Assembly: GCF_019904175.1 (NCBI RefSeq)
Contig: NZ_CP061913.1
Location: 4,278,001 to 4,342,000 of the forward strand
Reading direction: 5' to 3'
From: Dactylosporangium vinaceum
GTDB lineage: Bacteria; Actinomycetota; Actinomycetes; Mycobacteriales; Micromonosporaceae
Length of the DNA stretch: 64,000 nt
Positions within the stretch are counted from its first letter, which is position 1, and each line of letters starts with the position of its first letter. Positions 51,793-60,732 of this stretch are shown in pieces. A program made the position numbers and the translations under genes. Below the pieces are notes generated by a model. That model was given only the letters and a program-made list of their open reading frames with translations. It searched no databases and had not been told where the DNA came from.

Positions 51793-53454
51793 TCAGCCCG
51801 TCTCGGGGTCGAGGAGGGAGTCGAGGGTGTTCAGCAGCAGCGGGATGTCGATGGGTTTGGTGAGGTAGGCGTTCGCGCCGGCGGCGAGTGTCCGGCCGGT
51901 GGTGTGCTGGGTCGCGTCGGCGGTGACGACGACGATGGGGGTGTGGTGGGTGGCGGGGTCGTGGCGGAGCCGGCGGATGACCTCCTCGCCGGGGATGTCG
52001 GGAAGGTGCAGGTCGAGCAGGACCAGGTCGGGTGGGTGGCGGCCGGCCTGGTCGAGAGCTGCGGTGCCGAGCGTGGCGGTGGTCAGGGTGATGGAGGGGC
52101 GGTGGGCGAGGACGTCCTGGACGAGGAGCCGGTTTTCGGCCACGTCCTCGACGTAGAGGATCTGCTTGGGATCGCGGTATGCCCGTGTCGCGGGTGCGGC
52201 TGTGTTGTTGGCGGCGGGTGGGTTCGGTTCGCCGGTGGTGGCGGTGGCGGCGGGCAGTGACACGGTGAAGCGGCTGCCGTGGCCCGGCGTGCTGGTGACC
52301 GTGAGGGTGCCGTTCATGGCGCGGGTGAGCTGCTGGGAGAGGGTCAGACCGAGGCCGGTGCCTTCGATCCCGGCGGTCGGGGCATCGAGGCGCTCGAACG
52401 GATCGAACAGTTTCGTCAGCCCCTCGGGGGTGATGCCGCGACCGGTGTCCGTGACGGTCAGATGCACCAGCGGGCCGTGGCGGGTGAGGGTGACGGTGAC
52501 GGTGCCGCCGGGCCGGTTGTACTTGATGGCGTTGGACAGCAGGTTGATCAGTATCTGGCGGAGGCGGTTGGGGTCGGCGGCGATGGTGGTGCGTTCGGTT
52601 GGTGGCAGCAGGTGCAGGGTGACGTCCCGGACCTGCGCCAGCGGCCGGACCAGGTCGGCCGCCTCGGTCACGATGTTGCCGGCCGGCACTGCCTGCATCG
52701 CGACGGCCAGCTGGCCGGCTTCGATACGGGAGATGTCCAGGATGTCATCGAGCAGCGCGAGCAGGTGACGCCCGGCCTTGATGATCATTTCGGCGTGGTC
52801 GAGGTGGGGTGGTTGGAGACCGGCGACTGTCAGCAGGTAGGCGAAGCCGAGCACGGTGTTCATAGGGGTGCGCAGTTCGTGGCTGGCCCGGGACAGGAAC
52901 GCGCTTTTGCTGGCGTCGGCGTCGCGGAGCCGCTGGTTGGTTTCTTGCAGCTCCTGCGACCGGCGGACCAGTTCGGTATGCAGGAGGTCGGCCAGCGCTG
53001 GTGCGGCGGGTGTACCGGCGTCGGGGTCGGGTTGCTGCACGAAGTCGGTCACGTCCTCGGCCCGGTGCACGATGTATGCGAGCTGACCGCCGGGTCCGAA
53101 GACCGGGACGTTGCGGCAGCTCCAGTAGCGGGTTTCGAAGTGGTCACCACCGGCCTGCGGGGTACGGACGTCGTAGCGTTGCACCGCCATGCTGTCGGGG
53201 ATCCGGTCCCGCAGGACGCATCGCAGGGAGGCCCGGAGGTTGGCGACGCCCGTGGCCTGCGGGTCGCCTGGATTGTCGGGGAACACCTCGAACAGCGGCC
53301 GGCCGATGTCGCGCTCGCGGGAGGCCAGGGTGGCCTGCAGGTAGGCATCGGTGGCCTCGACGATGCGCAGGTCCGGGTCGAGCACCATCATCAGGATCGG
53401 GGCCTGCCGGAACAGGATCTGGTACTCGTCCACGGCGACCCACGGCGCGGTCAT
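51793..53454 (-). CDS. Hybrid histidine kinase: PAS, kinase core, receiver
   Basis: A 553-residue soluble kinase. PAS sensor 10-135 (FRQAPILMMVLDPDLRIVEA, conserved W-S-C-R-N-V-P-V), coiled linker (155-182), DHp helix with His192 (SRASHELRTPMN), HATPase domain 300-400 (NLLSNAIKYN and GIEGTGLGLTLSQQL), and a receiver domain about 430-550 with LVLLDLHLPD as the phospho-acceptor site. No membrane helix, so it senses a cytoplasmic cue. Its ATG overlaps the stop of the upstream hybrid kinase (ATGA), which strongly suggests that the two work in one phosphorelay. Confidence 0.93.
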   Translation of the reverse strand: MTAPWVAVDEYQILFRQAPILMMVLDPDLRIVEATDAYLQATLASRERDIGRPLFEVFPDNPGDPQATGVANLRASLRCVLRDRIPDSMAVQRYDVRTPQAGGDHFETRYWSCRNVPVFGPGGQLAYIVHRAEDVTDFVQQPDPDAGTPAAPALADLLHTELVRRSQELQETNQRLRDADASKSAFLSRASHELRTPMNTVLGFAYLLTVAGLQPPHLDHAEMIIKAGRHLLALLDDILDISRIEAGQLAVAMQAVPAGNIVTEAADLVRPLAQVRDVTLHLLPPTERTTIAADPNRLRQILINLLSNAIKYNRPGGTVTVTLTRHGPLVHLTVTDTGRGITPEGLTKLFDPFERLDAPTAGIEGTGLGLTLSQQLTRAMNGTLTVTSTPGHGSRFTVSLPAATATTGEPNPPAANNTAAPATRAYRDPKQILYVEDVAENRLLVQDVLAHRPSITLTTATLGTAALDQAGRHPPDLVLLDLHLPDIPGEEVIRRLRHDPATHHTPIVVVTADATQHTTGRTLAAGANAYLTKPIDIPLLLNTLDSLLDPETG

Positions 53455-55511
53455 GCCGGTCCCGGTCCGGCTGGAGCACCGGCCGGGAGGAGCCGGTCGA
53501 GGGCGGCCCGCAGGTCGGAGCGGGTGAAGGGTTTGGTCAGCAGCGGCTCCGGAGCCCGGTGCGCGTGCAGGCCGTCGGCGACCGGGTCGGCGTAGCCGGA
53601 CATGTACAGCACCCGGATGGCCGGCCGGTCGGTGCTCAACCGGCCGGCCAGGTCGGTGCCGAGCATGCCGGGCATCACCACGTCGGTGAGCAGGCAGTCG
53701 ATCGGCTCCTGATGGTGTGTGACGGCCTTGAGGGCGGCGGGTCCGTCGGCGGCCGACAGGACGGTGTAACCGTCGCGGCGCAGCATCCGCACGATGACCG
53801 CCAGAAGGTCGGGTTCATCGTCGACGACGAGGATCGTGCGGCCGCCCGGCGCCTCGGCCGGGGCCGGGCCGGATGGTGGCGGCGGGTCCGCGGCCACCGG
53901 GAAGTAGGCGTGTGCGCTGGTGCCCCGGCCCGGCGCGGACTCCAGGGTGAGGTGCCCCCCGACCTGCTGTACCGCGCCCAGGGCGCTGGGCAGGCCCAGG
54001 CCGGAGCGGCCATCGCCGGTGCTGAAGAACGGTTCGACGGCATGGGTGAGCACCTGCGCGGGCATGCCGACGCCGTTGTCGGTGACGCTCACCCGGACGT
54101 AGCGGCCCGGGCCGGGCGCCGCAGACGTCTGCGAGCCGTCGGCCACGTCATCAGCCAGATCGTCGGCTACGTCGACGACCGCTGTGGCCAACCGGATGAC
54201 GCCACCGCCGGGCAGGGCCGCCACCGCGTTGCCGCCGGTCTGGTGCAGGAAGGCGCCGATCGCCTCGGCCGTCGCCCGGGCCGCCGGCAGCCCGTCCTGA
54301 AGGTCCCGGCACAGGGTGACCCCGGCCGGCAGGTCCCGCTCCAGCGCGGACGCCTCGTTCCGCACGATCGGATTGACCTCGACCGGCGGGGTGGCGACGA
54401 CGAGGCGGCTGCCGAACCGCAGCATGATGGCGGCCAGATCGCGGGCCCGGCCGGCGGCCGCCGTCAACTGCCGCAGATCGGCCCGGATCTCCTCGTCCGC
54501 CGGGCGTTGTGGACCGGTATCGTGCTCGACGTTTTCCTGCAGCAGATCCGCGTACCCCAGTACCGAGGCCAGCGCGTTGTTGAAATCGTGGGCGACGCCG
54601 GAAGCCATCCGCCGCAGGCTGTCCAACCGGTCCCACCGGGCGTGCTCGAGCATCCGCCGCCGATGGTCCGCCTCCTCCTGCTCGACCGCGACGACAGCGG
54701 CCGTGACGTCGTTGACGACCAGCACGGTCCCCGCGTAGGCGCCGGTGACCTCGCGAACCGATTGCACCCGGGCATCCAGCCACCGATCCGAGCCGCGCGG
54801 CTGCCACCGCCCCAGTTCCTGCCGGTCCGGGCCACTGCCCCGGCAGGCCTGCTCGAGCACCGCCGGACGCTGCGCCTGCGGCAGACATTCCACCCAGTCG
54901 AGCCCACCCGTCCGCCCGGCCTGCGGCCCGCACATCCGGCTCAGCGCCGGATTGGCGTACAGCGCACAGCCCTGGGCATCGGTCAGGACGATGCCGACCG
55001 GTGCGGCGTCGGCGATGCGCTGCAACTGCTCCTCGGTCAGCCGCAGCCGGTATGCGGTCGCCGCGAGCTGGTCAGTGACCACCCGCAGATGCCGAGCCGC
55101 AAACTCGTCCGTGGACGCCACCGGGCCCGCCACCGCGGGTGCCGCCAGCAGGGTGTCCACGGCCGCGAACAGCTCCTGCGGCTCAGCCGGCTTGGGCAAT
55201 ACCCGGTTCGCACCGCACGCTTCGGCGAGACCGGCCACGTCCGCCGCACGATAATTGCCGCTGAAGATCAGCACCGGTATGTCGCCGCCCACCGGCCGGC
55301 GCCGGATCTCCCGGGTGAGTTGAAACCCGTCCAAGCCAGGCATCAATGCATCGGTGATCACCAGATCGGGAAGCTCAACGTCGATGATCGCCAATGCCTG
55401 CCGGCCGTCCGCCGCGGAGACGATGCGATACCGGCCGTGGCTGCTCAGCAGCAACTCCAGCATCATCCGGTTCCCGGCGTCGTCGTCCACGATCATCAGC
55501 GTCGCCATCAT
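53451..55511 (-). CDS. Hybrid kinase: receiver, PAS, kinase core, receiver
   Basis: A 686-residue kinase with four modules: N-terminal receiver (1-120, Asp54 in LVITDALMPG), PAS (about 165-285, IADAAPVGIVLTDAQG), a kinase core of the HisKA/NtrB-like type with AHDFNNALASVLGYADLL (phospho-His in AHDFN), an ATPase lid with DNGVGMP and a slightly reduced GRSGLGLPSALG G2 box, and a C-terminal receiver (about 565-680, CLLTDVVMPGM). Receiver domains at both ends are typical of CckA-like phosphorelay kinases. Translation from ATG 55511; GTG and further ATG codons nearby are alternatives. First gene of a two-gene operon. Confidence 0.92.
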   Translation of the reverse strand: MMATLMIVDDDAGNRMMLELLLSSHGRYRIVSAADGRQALAIIDVELPDLVITDALMPGLDGFQLTREIRRRPVGGDIPVLIFSGNYRAADVAGLAEACGANRVLPKPAEPQELFAAVDTLLAAPAVAGPVASTDEFAARHLRVVTDQLAATAYRLRLTEEQLQRIADAAPVGIVLTDAQGCALYANPALSRMCGPQAGRTGGLDWVECLPQAQRPAVLEQACRGSGPDRQELGRWQPRGSDRWLDARVQSVREVTGAYAGTVLVVNDVTAAVVAVEQEEADHRRRMLEHARWDRLDSLRRMASGVAHDFNNALASVLGYADLLQENVEHDTGPQRPADEEIRADLRQLTAAAGRARDLAAIMLRFGSRLVVATPPVEVNPIVRNEASALERDLPAGVTLCRDLQDGLPAARATAEAIGAFLHQTGGNAVAALPGGGVIRLATAVVDVADDLADDVADGSQTSAAPGPGRYVRVSVTDNGVGMPAQVLTHAVEPFFSTGDGRSGLGLPSALGAVQQVGGHLTLESAPGRGTSAHAYFPVAADPPPPSGPAPAEAPGGRTILVVDDEPDLLAVIVRMLRRDGYTVLSAADGPAALKAVTHHQEPIDCLLTDVVMPGMLGTDLAGRLSTDRPAIRVLYMSGYADPVADGLHAHRAPEPLLTKPFTRSDLRAALDRLLPAGAPAGPGPA

Positions 55512-55656
55512 CACCACCCCGTCGCACTCACCGGCAGCAAGCGAACAACGCCCTCCCATCGGTACGCCGGGCCGCAAGTCGCATCCCCCAAACGGTTGCT
55601 CACCGGTTGCTCACCGATTTGCTACCGTTTCGCCGATCGTCCGGGCTCCAGACGGC

Positions 55657-55947
55657 TCACAGGGCCGGGGCGCTGCCGCAGACTCCCGGGTAGGGCTGCA
55701 GCGCCGTGCCCGCCGGGTCGTCGACGCCGTCCGGCCGGTCGCCGTCGAGCCTCAAGCCCGGCCCGGTCCTGAGCTCGGCCGGCTTCACTTCGGGCCGGAC
55801 GATCTCGGCGGCGAGCTGGATCGCGTCGCACGCCGGGCCGATCGAGTCGCCCAGCTCGTTGAGCTGGCACGGTGTACTGGTCAGCGCGGCTGCCGCGTCG
55901 AGCGTGCACATCGGCGTGAGGACACTCCCGAATTCGTGCCAATGCAT
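55657..55947 (-). CDS. Possible Cys-containing small protein or remnant
   Basis: A 96-codon frame whose third positions are almost all G or C, as in real genes here, so it is probably or was recently coding. It has four Cys (LTPMCTLDAAA, STPCQLNELG, GPACDAIQL and YPGVCGSAP) and no signal peptide from this start. An upstream ATG at 55998 would add 17 residues. It runs head-to-head with the lipoprotein at 56052. I do not recognise it; it may be the tail of a secreted protein whose start was lost. Confidence 0.4.
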   Translation of the reverse strand: MHWHEFGSVLTPMCTLDAAAALTSTPCQLNELGDSIGPACDAIQLAAEIVRPEVKPAELRTGPGLRLDGDRPDGVDDPAGTALQPYPGVCGSAPAL

Positions 55948-56051
55948 CCGGACCGTCGAGCCGACCCCGGCGGCGGAGCCTGATGATGGGGTTCTCACGC
56001 GCCGAGGCGTGGCAGCTCGGCGCGCAACGGGTGATCAGATCTGGAGTGGTC

Positions 56052-56603
56052 GTGTTCCGACGCATCGCACTCGCCCCGCTGTTGCTCGTCTCCCTGGTGG
56101 CGTGCGGCCCCGCGCACAAGGCGGACAAGGCGGCGGCCGCCGCACCGGCGAGCACGGCCGTCTCTGCCGGTCCGGCGCAGCCCGCCTCCACCGGCACGTC
56201 AGTGGCACCGTCGGTCACCGCGGGCACGAGCACCGCGGCCTTGACCGGCACTCAGAACGCCTTCCTCAAGTCGGTCGACACCACGAAACGCACCATCACG
56301 TTCGACCTCGTCGAGTTCTACACGGGCGCCCAGGCCCAGGCTGCCTGCAAAGAGGACGGCGTCACCGAGACCGCCAACGACATGTGCAAGGCGTGGTACC
56401 TGCGCAACAACAACCGCCTGCTGCGAACCCTGCCGGTGAAGCCCGACGCGAAGCTGTTCACGATCGACATGAACGACTCGGCCAAGCCGGTGCCGGTCGA
56501 CCTCGCGAAGTTCGGCGAGTTCCTGACCACAAACAGCTTCCCCTTCGAGTTCGACGTGGTTGACGGCCAGATCACCCGAGCTCAGGCGTTCTACCTACCC
56601 TGA
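56052..56603 (+). CDS. Lipoprotein of unknown function
   Basis: A 183-residue lipoprotein: GTG at 56052 after GGAG, signal 1-17, lipobox LVAC (Cys18). A low-complexity Ala/Thr/Ser/Pro stretch (20-70) precedes a folded domain of about 115 residues with GTQNAFLKSVDTTKRTITFDLVEFYTG in short blocks, Cys residues in AACKEDG and DMCKAW, and FDVVDGQITRAQAFYLP at the end. The pattern (one Cys pair, strand-rich) recurs in actinobacterial secreted proteins of unknown role. Confidence 0.75.
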   Translation: MFRRIALAPLLLVSLVACGPAHKADKAAAAAPASTAVSAGPAQPASTGTSVAPSVTAGTSTAALTGTQNAFLKSVDTTKRTITFDLVEFYTGAQAQAACKEDGVTETANDMCKAWYLRNNNRLLRTLPVKPDAKLFTIDMNDSAKPVPVDLAKFGEFLTTNSFPFEFDVVDGQITRAQAFYLP

Positions 56604-56632
56604 CGAGGAGCTCACCGGCCCCAATCGCCGCG

Positions 56633-56667
56633 GGCCTTACGTCGCCGCTGGGTGGCGACGTAAGGCC
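56633..56667. promoter_or_regulatory. Perfect inverted repeat between lipoprotein and EamA genes
   Basis: Arms GGCCTTACGTCGCC and GGCGACGTAAGGCC (14 bp, perfect) flank a 7-base spacer. It may terminate the lipoprotein transcript. It also ends 13 bases before the EamA GTG and overlaps the region where a -35 would lie (TAGAGT at 56669-56674 is a plausible -10), so it could equally be an operator. Sequence alone does not decide. Confidence 0.6.
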
Positions 56668-56680
56668 GTAGAGTCGTACG

Positions 56681-57547
56681 GTGTCCGTTGCCCTTCTTGC
56701 AGCCTTCGCGTCGGCGGTGCTCTACGGCGTTGGCGCGGCCCTGGAGTCCCGAGGCGCCAAGGTTGCGCCGCAGACGTCTGCCGCCAGCCCCTATGCCCTG
56801 ATGCACGCACTGCGGCAGGTGCCGTTCCTGGTCGGCGTCGGACTGTCCGGCCTCGGCTTTGCGGGCCAGTTCTTCGCCCTGCGAAGCCTGCCGGTGTTCG
56901 TCGTCCAGGCCATCCAGGCGGGCAACCTCGCCGTGACGGCGGTCGCCGCCATCCCGGTGCTGCGGGTTCGGCTCGGCAAACGGCAGTGGACGGCGGTGGC
57001 CACCGTCTGCATCGGCCTGGCCGTGCTCGCCTCGTCGGCCGCCACCGAGAACGCCGCCCGGGTCGGCCTCGGCTTCCGGGCCGCGCTGCTCGTCGCCGCG
57101 GCCGCGCTGACCGCCGCGGGCCTCGCTGCGGGCCGGCTGCCGCCGCGGTGGCGCGCGGCCGCACTGGGCACGGTCGCCGGTCTGGGCTTCGGCATTGTCG
57201 CCCTGGCCGCCCGCAGCCTCGCCTCGCTCACCATCATCGGCCTGCTACTCGATCCGGCAGCGTACGCGCTGGTCCTCGGGGGTCTGGTGGCGTTCGGCTT
57301 CTACACCAGCGGCCTGCAGACCGGATCGGTCACCGTGGTGACGGCGGCGGTGGTGGTGAGCGAAACTGCGGTACCGGCACTGATCGGCGTGCTCCTCCTC
57401 GGCGACCGGACCCGACCCGGGTATATCCCCGTCGCCGTCATCGGATTTCTCACCGCCGTCGCCGGAGCGCTGTTCCTGGCCCGCCTCGGCGACCCACGGC
57501 CCACCGGCCCGCCGGCCCGGCTCGAGACGAGCCCACCCCACGACTGA
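56681..57547 (+). CDS. DMT-superfamily (EamA-like) membrane transporter
   Basis: A 288-residue membrane protein with about ten hydrophobic helices in two homologous halves, as in the drug/metabolite transporter superfamily: AAFASAVLYGVGAALESRG starts the first, IQAGNLAVTAVAAIPVLRVRL is the half-repeat turn, and VVSETAVPALIGVLLLGDRTRPG near the end is the matching segment of the second half. Substrate unknown. The GTG has no ribosome site; a -10-like TAGAGT at 56669 would place the transcript start near the codon, so it may be leaderless. Confidence 0.78.
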   Translation: MSVALLAAFASAVLYGVGAALESRGAKVAPQTSAASPYALMHALRQVPFLVGVGLSGLGFAGQFFALRSLPVFVVQAIQAGNLAVTAVAAIPVLRVRLGKRQWTAVATVCIGLAVLASSAATENAARVGLGFRAALLVAAAALTAAGLAAGRLPPRWRAAALGTVAGLGFGIVALAARSLASLTIIGLLLDPAAYALVLGGLVAFGFYTSGLQTGSVTVVTAAVVVSETAVPALIGVLLLGDRTRPGYIPVAVIGFLTAVAGALFLARLGDPRPTGPPARLETSPPHD

Positions 57548-57870
57548 CAGCGACCTCGCGGCCCGGTGAGGCCAAGCCCTCCCACCTTCGGGCAAGCCGT
57601 CCGCTACGAGGCCCCGTCGACGAAGATCGCTCGGGGCTGCCGGCCGAATCCTCCATCAGCTGCCTCCCACGACCGTTCCTGCGCCGTGACACCGCCTCCT
57701 ACCACCGGTGCGCGGAGGGCTGTTTCCTCGGCGTGGCACTTCGTCGAATACCTGCCAACAACCGACGCCGAGGCGACGGTGATCCAGCGCCGCGATCCTC
57801 GTCGCCATGCCACGCACAGCCGGGGACTGCGCGTCCGCACGGCCAACTTCACACTGCCAGGCGTGGACGG
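57548..57870. other. Intergenic, no gene seen
   Basis: 323 bases between the convergent EamA and FMN-binding genes. No frame has coding bias, and the base composition is a little less GC-rich than the genes. No clear hairpin was found. Confidence 0.5.
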
Positions 57871-58308
57871 TCATCCGACGTGGGCCTGGTCGAGTGCGCC
57901 CTGCAGCGACCTGCGATATCCGTCGCTCGTATAGGTCGCACCGCTGACCGTGTCGACGTTGGCGCTTTGAGCAGCCAGCACAGCGGATCGCAGCCGTGGC
58001 AGCGCCGCCGCGCTGATCTCGGCGTCGCGGTCATCGGCGTCGGGCCAGTGCAGGGCCCGGACGTCGACGATCGTGCGGTCCTGCAGCCGGACCTCGACCT
58101 GGACCGGCCCGTAGCGGGTGCGGATTACCGGTCCGTCGATCGTGCGGGTGTCGGCTGGCGGTCCGGAGCCCAACGGCTCGGGGCCGGCGGGCGTCATCAC
58201 GATCGCGGCGGGCGGCGCGGCGACGGTCGCGCCGAGGCTGGTGCGGTAGCTGAACAGCAGGATCATGACGGCGACGGTCGCGGTGATCCACAGGGTCAGT
58301 CGCAGCAT
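57871..58308 (-). CDS. Membrane-anchored FMN-binding protein with flavinylation motif
   Basis: A 145-residue protein: membrane anchor 1-25, a short linker, then an FMN_bind domain (55-145). DTVSGATYTS contains the motif DxxSGA(T/S) (Asp119 to Thr125) to which ApbE transferases attach FMN covalently through the Thr. Such flavoproteins pass electrons across or along the membrane. It lies 16 bases downstream of the ferric-reductase-like gene, with which it probably forms an electron-transfer pair. ApbE itself is not encoded in the window. Confidence 0.88.
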   Translation of the reverse strand: MLRLTLWITATVAVMILLFSYRTSLGATVAAPPAAIVMTPAGPEPLGSGPPADTRTIDGPVIRTRYGPVQVEVRLQDRTIVDVRALHWPDADDRDAEISAAALPRLRSAVLAAQSANVDTVSGATYTSDGYRRSLQGALDQAHVG

Positions 58309-58324
58309 GTCAGCGTCCGGATGC

Positions 58325-59710
58325 TCACCGTGCGAATCTCTCCGTGTGGATGCGGTCGGCGGGCATACCGCTCGCGCGCAGGTCGGCGCGGACGGCGGCC
58401 GTCCAGGCCGGTGGCCCGCACAGGTAGGCCTCCCGGACGGTGACGTCCGGCACGAGACGGCGCAGCCCTCCGGGAGCGTCGAGGCCGGCCGGGAGCCACG
58501 ATCCGGACGGGGACCGCTGACCCTCCAGGTAGGTGACGGCGACCCCGTAGCGGCGATGGAAGTCGTCGAGCTCGGTGCGGAACACGGCGTCGGCGCGGCG
58601 CCGGACGCGGTACAGCAGCACGGTGTCGGGTGCGGCGAGGTCGTCGAGCAGGGCCCGGATCGTCGTGATGCCGACGCCGGCGGCGATCAGCAGCGGCGGT
58701 CGACCGCTTGCCCGGTCGGTAGTGAGCGACCCGTACGGGCCTTCGACGAGCACTCGGGTGCCGGGCCGCAGCGAGCGGACCCGGCGGCTGCCGTCGCCGA
58801 GATCCTTGACGGTGATGCGGAGCACGTCCGGCGCCGGTCGGGCCGACAGCGTATAGGGGTGCGCCCGCGACCAGCCGGGGCCATCGAGGAACCGCCACAG
58901 CAGGAACTGGCCGGCCCGGGCCGGTAGCCGGTCGAGCCGGTGTCCCCGCAGGTACACCGAGGCAACGCCCGGCGCTTCGGCGACGACCTGATCGACCCGA
59001 AGCCGGTGGTACACCGAGCGCCACAGGGGCAGCGCGAGGCGGCACACAACGACGGCCAGCAGTGCGGCGGTGTACAGGCCCCACCAGTACACCGTCGCCA
59101 GGGTCGATGCGTTGAAGTCCGCGCCCGTCCACAACTGGTGCGGCAGGGCCAGACCGACACCGAGGTACGCGTAGAGGTGCAGCAGATGCCACGTCTCGTA
59201 CCGCAGCCGCCGCCGGGCGGCCCGTACCGACAACACCACGACCAGCACGAGCAGCGCGGTGCCGGCGGTGGCCAGCAGCATCCCCGGATACGTGACGATG
59301 AGCTCCCAGCCGGTGCCGACAAAGTCGGCCCCGTCAGTGTGCGCATAGCCGGCCGTGATCAGCACGACGTGGGCGACCATCAGCCAGCACGATCCGAATC
59401 CGGCGAGCCGGTGCGACCGCGCCAGCGCGTCCTGGCCGAATCGGCGTTCCACCCAGGGGATTCGCGCCATCGACAGGACCTGCAGCAGCAGCAGATCCGA
59501 CCCGAGCAGCCCGGTCAGCCGCCCCAGACCGGTCAGCGGCCCGTCGCGCAACGCGCCGTTGCCGACCCACAGCCCGAGCACCACCAGGACGCTGATCGCC
59601 GCGGCCGCCCAGGCCGCCCCGCGCCACCACGGCGGCGGCGGGGGCGGCAGCGGGCGACGGGCCCCGGCCAGGCGGACCCGGCCGGTGGCGGAGGGCCGAA
59701 TCGGGTTCAT
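58325..59710 (-). CDS. Ferric-reductase-like transmembrane flavohaem protein
   Basis: A 461-residue membrane protein. Six or more hydrophobic helices (about 32-240) include paired His in HRLAGFGSCWLMVAHVVLI and YETWHLLHLYAYLGVGLALPH (read in blocks), which would hold two haems. The cytoplasmic half has a FAD/NADH module: HPYTLSARP (flavin), GPYGSLTT, LIAAGVGITTIRALL (NAD) and LCGPPAWTAAVRADL. It resembles the NOX/FRE family that moves electrons from NAD(P)H to the outside. The FMN-binding gene follows. ATG at 59710; the open frame upstream is not coding-like. Confidence 0.9.
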   Translation of the reverse strand: MNPIRPSATGRVRLAGARRPLPPPPPPWWRGAAWAAAAISVLVVLGLWVGNGALRDGPLTGLGRLTGLLGSDLLLLQVLSMARIPWVERRFGQDALARSHRLAGFGSCWLMVAHVVLITAGYAHTDGADFVGTGWELIVTYPGMLLATAGTALLVLVVVLSVRAARRRLRYETWHLLHLYAYLGVGLALPHQLWTGADFNASTLATVYWWGLYTAALLAVVVCRLALPLWRSVYHRLRVDQVVAEAPGVASVYLRGHRLDRLPARAGQFLLWRFLDGPGWSRAHPYTLSARPAPDVLRITVKDLGDGSRRVRSLRPGTRVLVEGPYGSLTTDRASGRPPLLIAAGVGITTIRALLDDLAAPDTVLLYRVRRRADAVFRTELDDFHRRYGVAVTYLEGQRSPSGSWLPAGLDAPGGLRRLVPDVTVREAYLCGPPAWTAAVRADLRASGMPADRIHTERFAR

Positions 59711-59746
59711 GCCGGTAAGTGTGCGAACCGCAGATCGGAGAACTCG

Positions 59747-59797
59747 AAGAATAAGTTTCGTATTCTTGCGCGGCACGCCGTTTGCATTGCGCGCAAT
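59747..59797. promoter_or_regulatory. Two inverted repeats in a divergent promoter region
   Basis: AAGAATA (59747-59753) and TATTCTT (59761-59767) form a 7-bp inverted repeat around AGTTTCG. ATTGCGCGCAAT (59786-59797) is a perfect 12-bp palindrome. The region between the reductase and SDR genes is conspicuously AT-rich. Both are candidate operators; the adjacent TetR protein is one possible binder. Confidence 0.5.
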
Positions 59798-59887
59798 GGT
59801 GCAATGTCATGTAGGCGACTGGCAAATTCGAGCCGTCGTGTCAGGCTGTCGTCAAATCCCAGGTGCGGAAAAGGGCGGCGTGCATCC

Positions 59888-60715
59888 ATGATCAAGCGAT
59901 GGTTGATTACCGGTTGTTCGAATGGTCTCGGCCGGGCCCTGGCCGAGCGGCTCGCCGCCGAAGGTGACCAGGTGCTGGCCACCGCGCGGCGCCCGGAAAC
60001 CCTGGACGACCTCGCCGCACGGTTCCCGGGCAGTCTGCGGACCGCCGAATTGGACGTGCGCGACCCGGATCAGTGCCGGTCCGCCGTCGATCGGGCGCTC
60101 GCCGCTTTCGGTGGTATCGACATTCTGGTCAACAATGCGGCGTACGGGCAGTTCGGTGCGCTCGAAGAGGTCTCCGACGCGCAGCTGGCCGCGCAGTTCG
60201 ACACCAACGTCTTCGGCTCCTGGCGATTGACCAGGGCCATTCTGCCCAGCTGGCGCACGCAGGGCGGAGGGCATGCGATCTTTGTGAGCTCGGTCGCGGG
60301 CCTTGTCGCATTCCCGGGGCTGGCCGCATACAACGCCAGCAAGTTCGCGCTCGAAGGGGCCGCGGAGACGCTGGCGGTCGAGGCGGCGCACCTCGGCGTC
60401 AAGGTCACCATTCTGCAGCCGGGCGGTTTCGCCACCGGATACAGCGCCGCCCTGAGCGCGCCGAGCGAACGTATCGACGCTTACGCCCCCATCATGGACG
60501 GCGCCTTCGAGGCAATGAGCAATATGAATTCCAACCCGGCGATCAACTCGCCGGAGCTGTTCGCCGAAGTCGTCTGGCGAGTCAGCCGGATGCCGTCGCC
60601 GCCGCTGCGGCTGCCGATCGGGCTCGACGCCGAAGCGATGCTGAAGTCCGCCTACGCAGACCGGCTCGACGAGTTCGACAAGGTCATCGCGGCCCGGCAA
60701 CACACGGACGGCTGA
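59888..60715 (+). CDS. Short-chain dehydrogenase/reductase (classical)
   Basis: A 275-residue SDR with an intact active site: TGCSNGLGRALAERL cofactor loop (9-16), LDVRDPDQC acidic loop, LVNNAAYG, FVSSVAGLV, and YNASKFALEG (Tyr/Lys). The C-terminal LQPGGFATGYSAAL and a longer tail resemble SDRs annotated as oxidoreductases of steroids or ketones. It is divergent from the ferric-reductase-like gene, with palindromes in between. Convergent with the TetR gene 17 bases away. Substrate unknown. Confidence 0.9.
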   Translation: MIKRWLITGCSNGLGRALAERLAAEGDQVLATARRPETLDDLAARFPGSLRTAELDVRDPDQCRSAVDRALAAFGGIDILVNNAAYGQFGALEEVSDAQLAAQFDTNVFGSWRLTRAILPSWRTQGGGHAIFVSSVAGLVAFPGLAAYNASKFALEGAAETLAVEAAHLGVKVTILQPGGFATGYSAALSAPSERIDAYAPIMDGAFEAMSNMNSNPAINSPELFAEVVWRVSRMPSPPLRLPIGLDAEAMLKSAYADRLDEFDKVIAARQHTDG

Positions 60716-60732
60716 TCCCGAGGCCCGGGTGG

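Noticed and set aside
55622..56251. Long minus-strand open frame opposite the lipoprotein
   Set aside because: Only the part at 55657-55947 in another frame shows coding bias; the rest is antisense to the lipoprotein gene.
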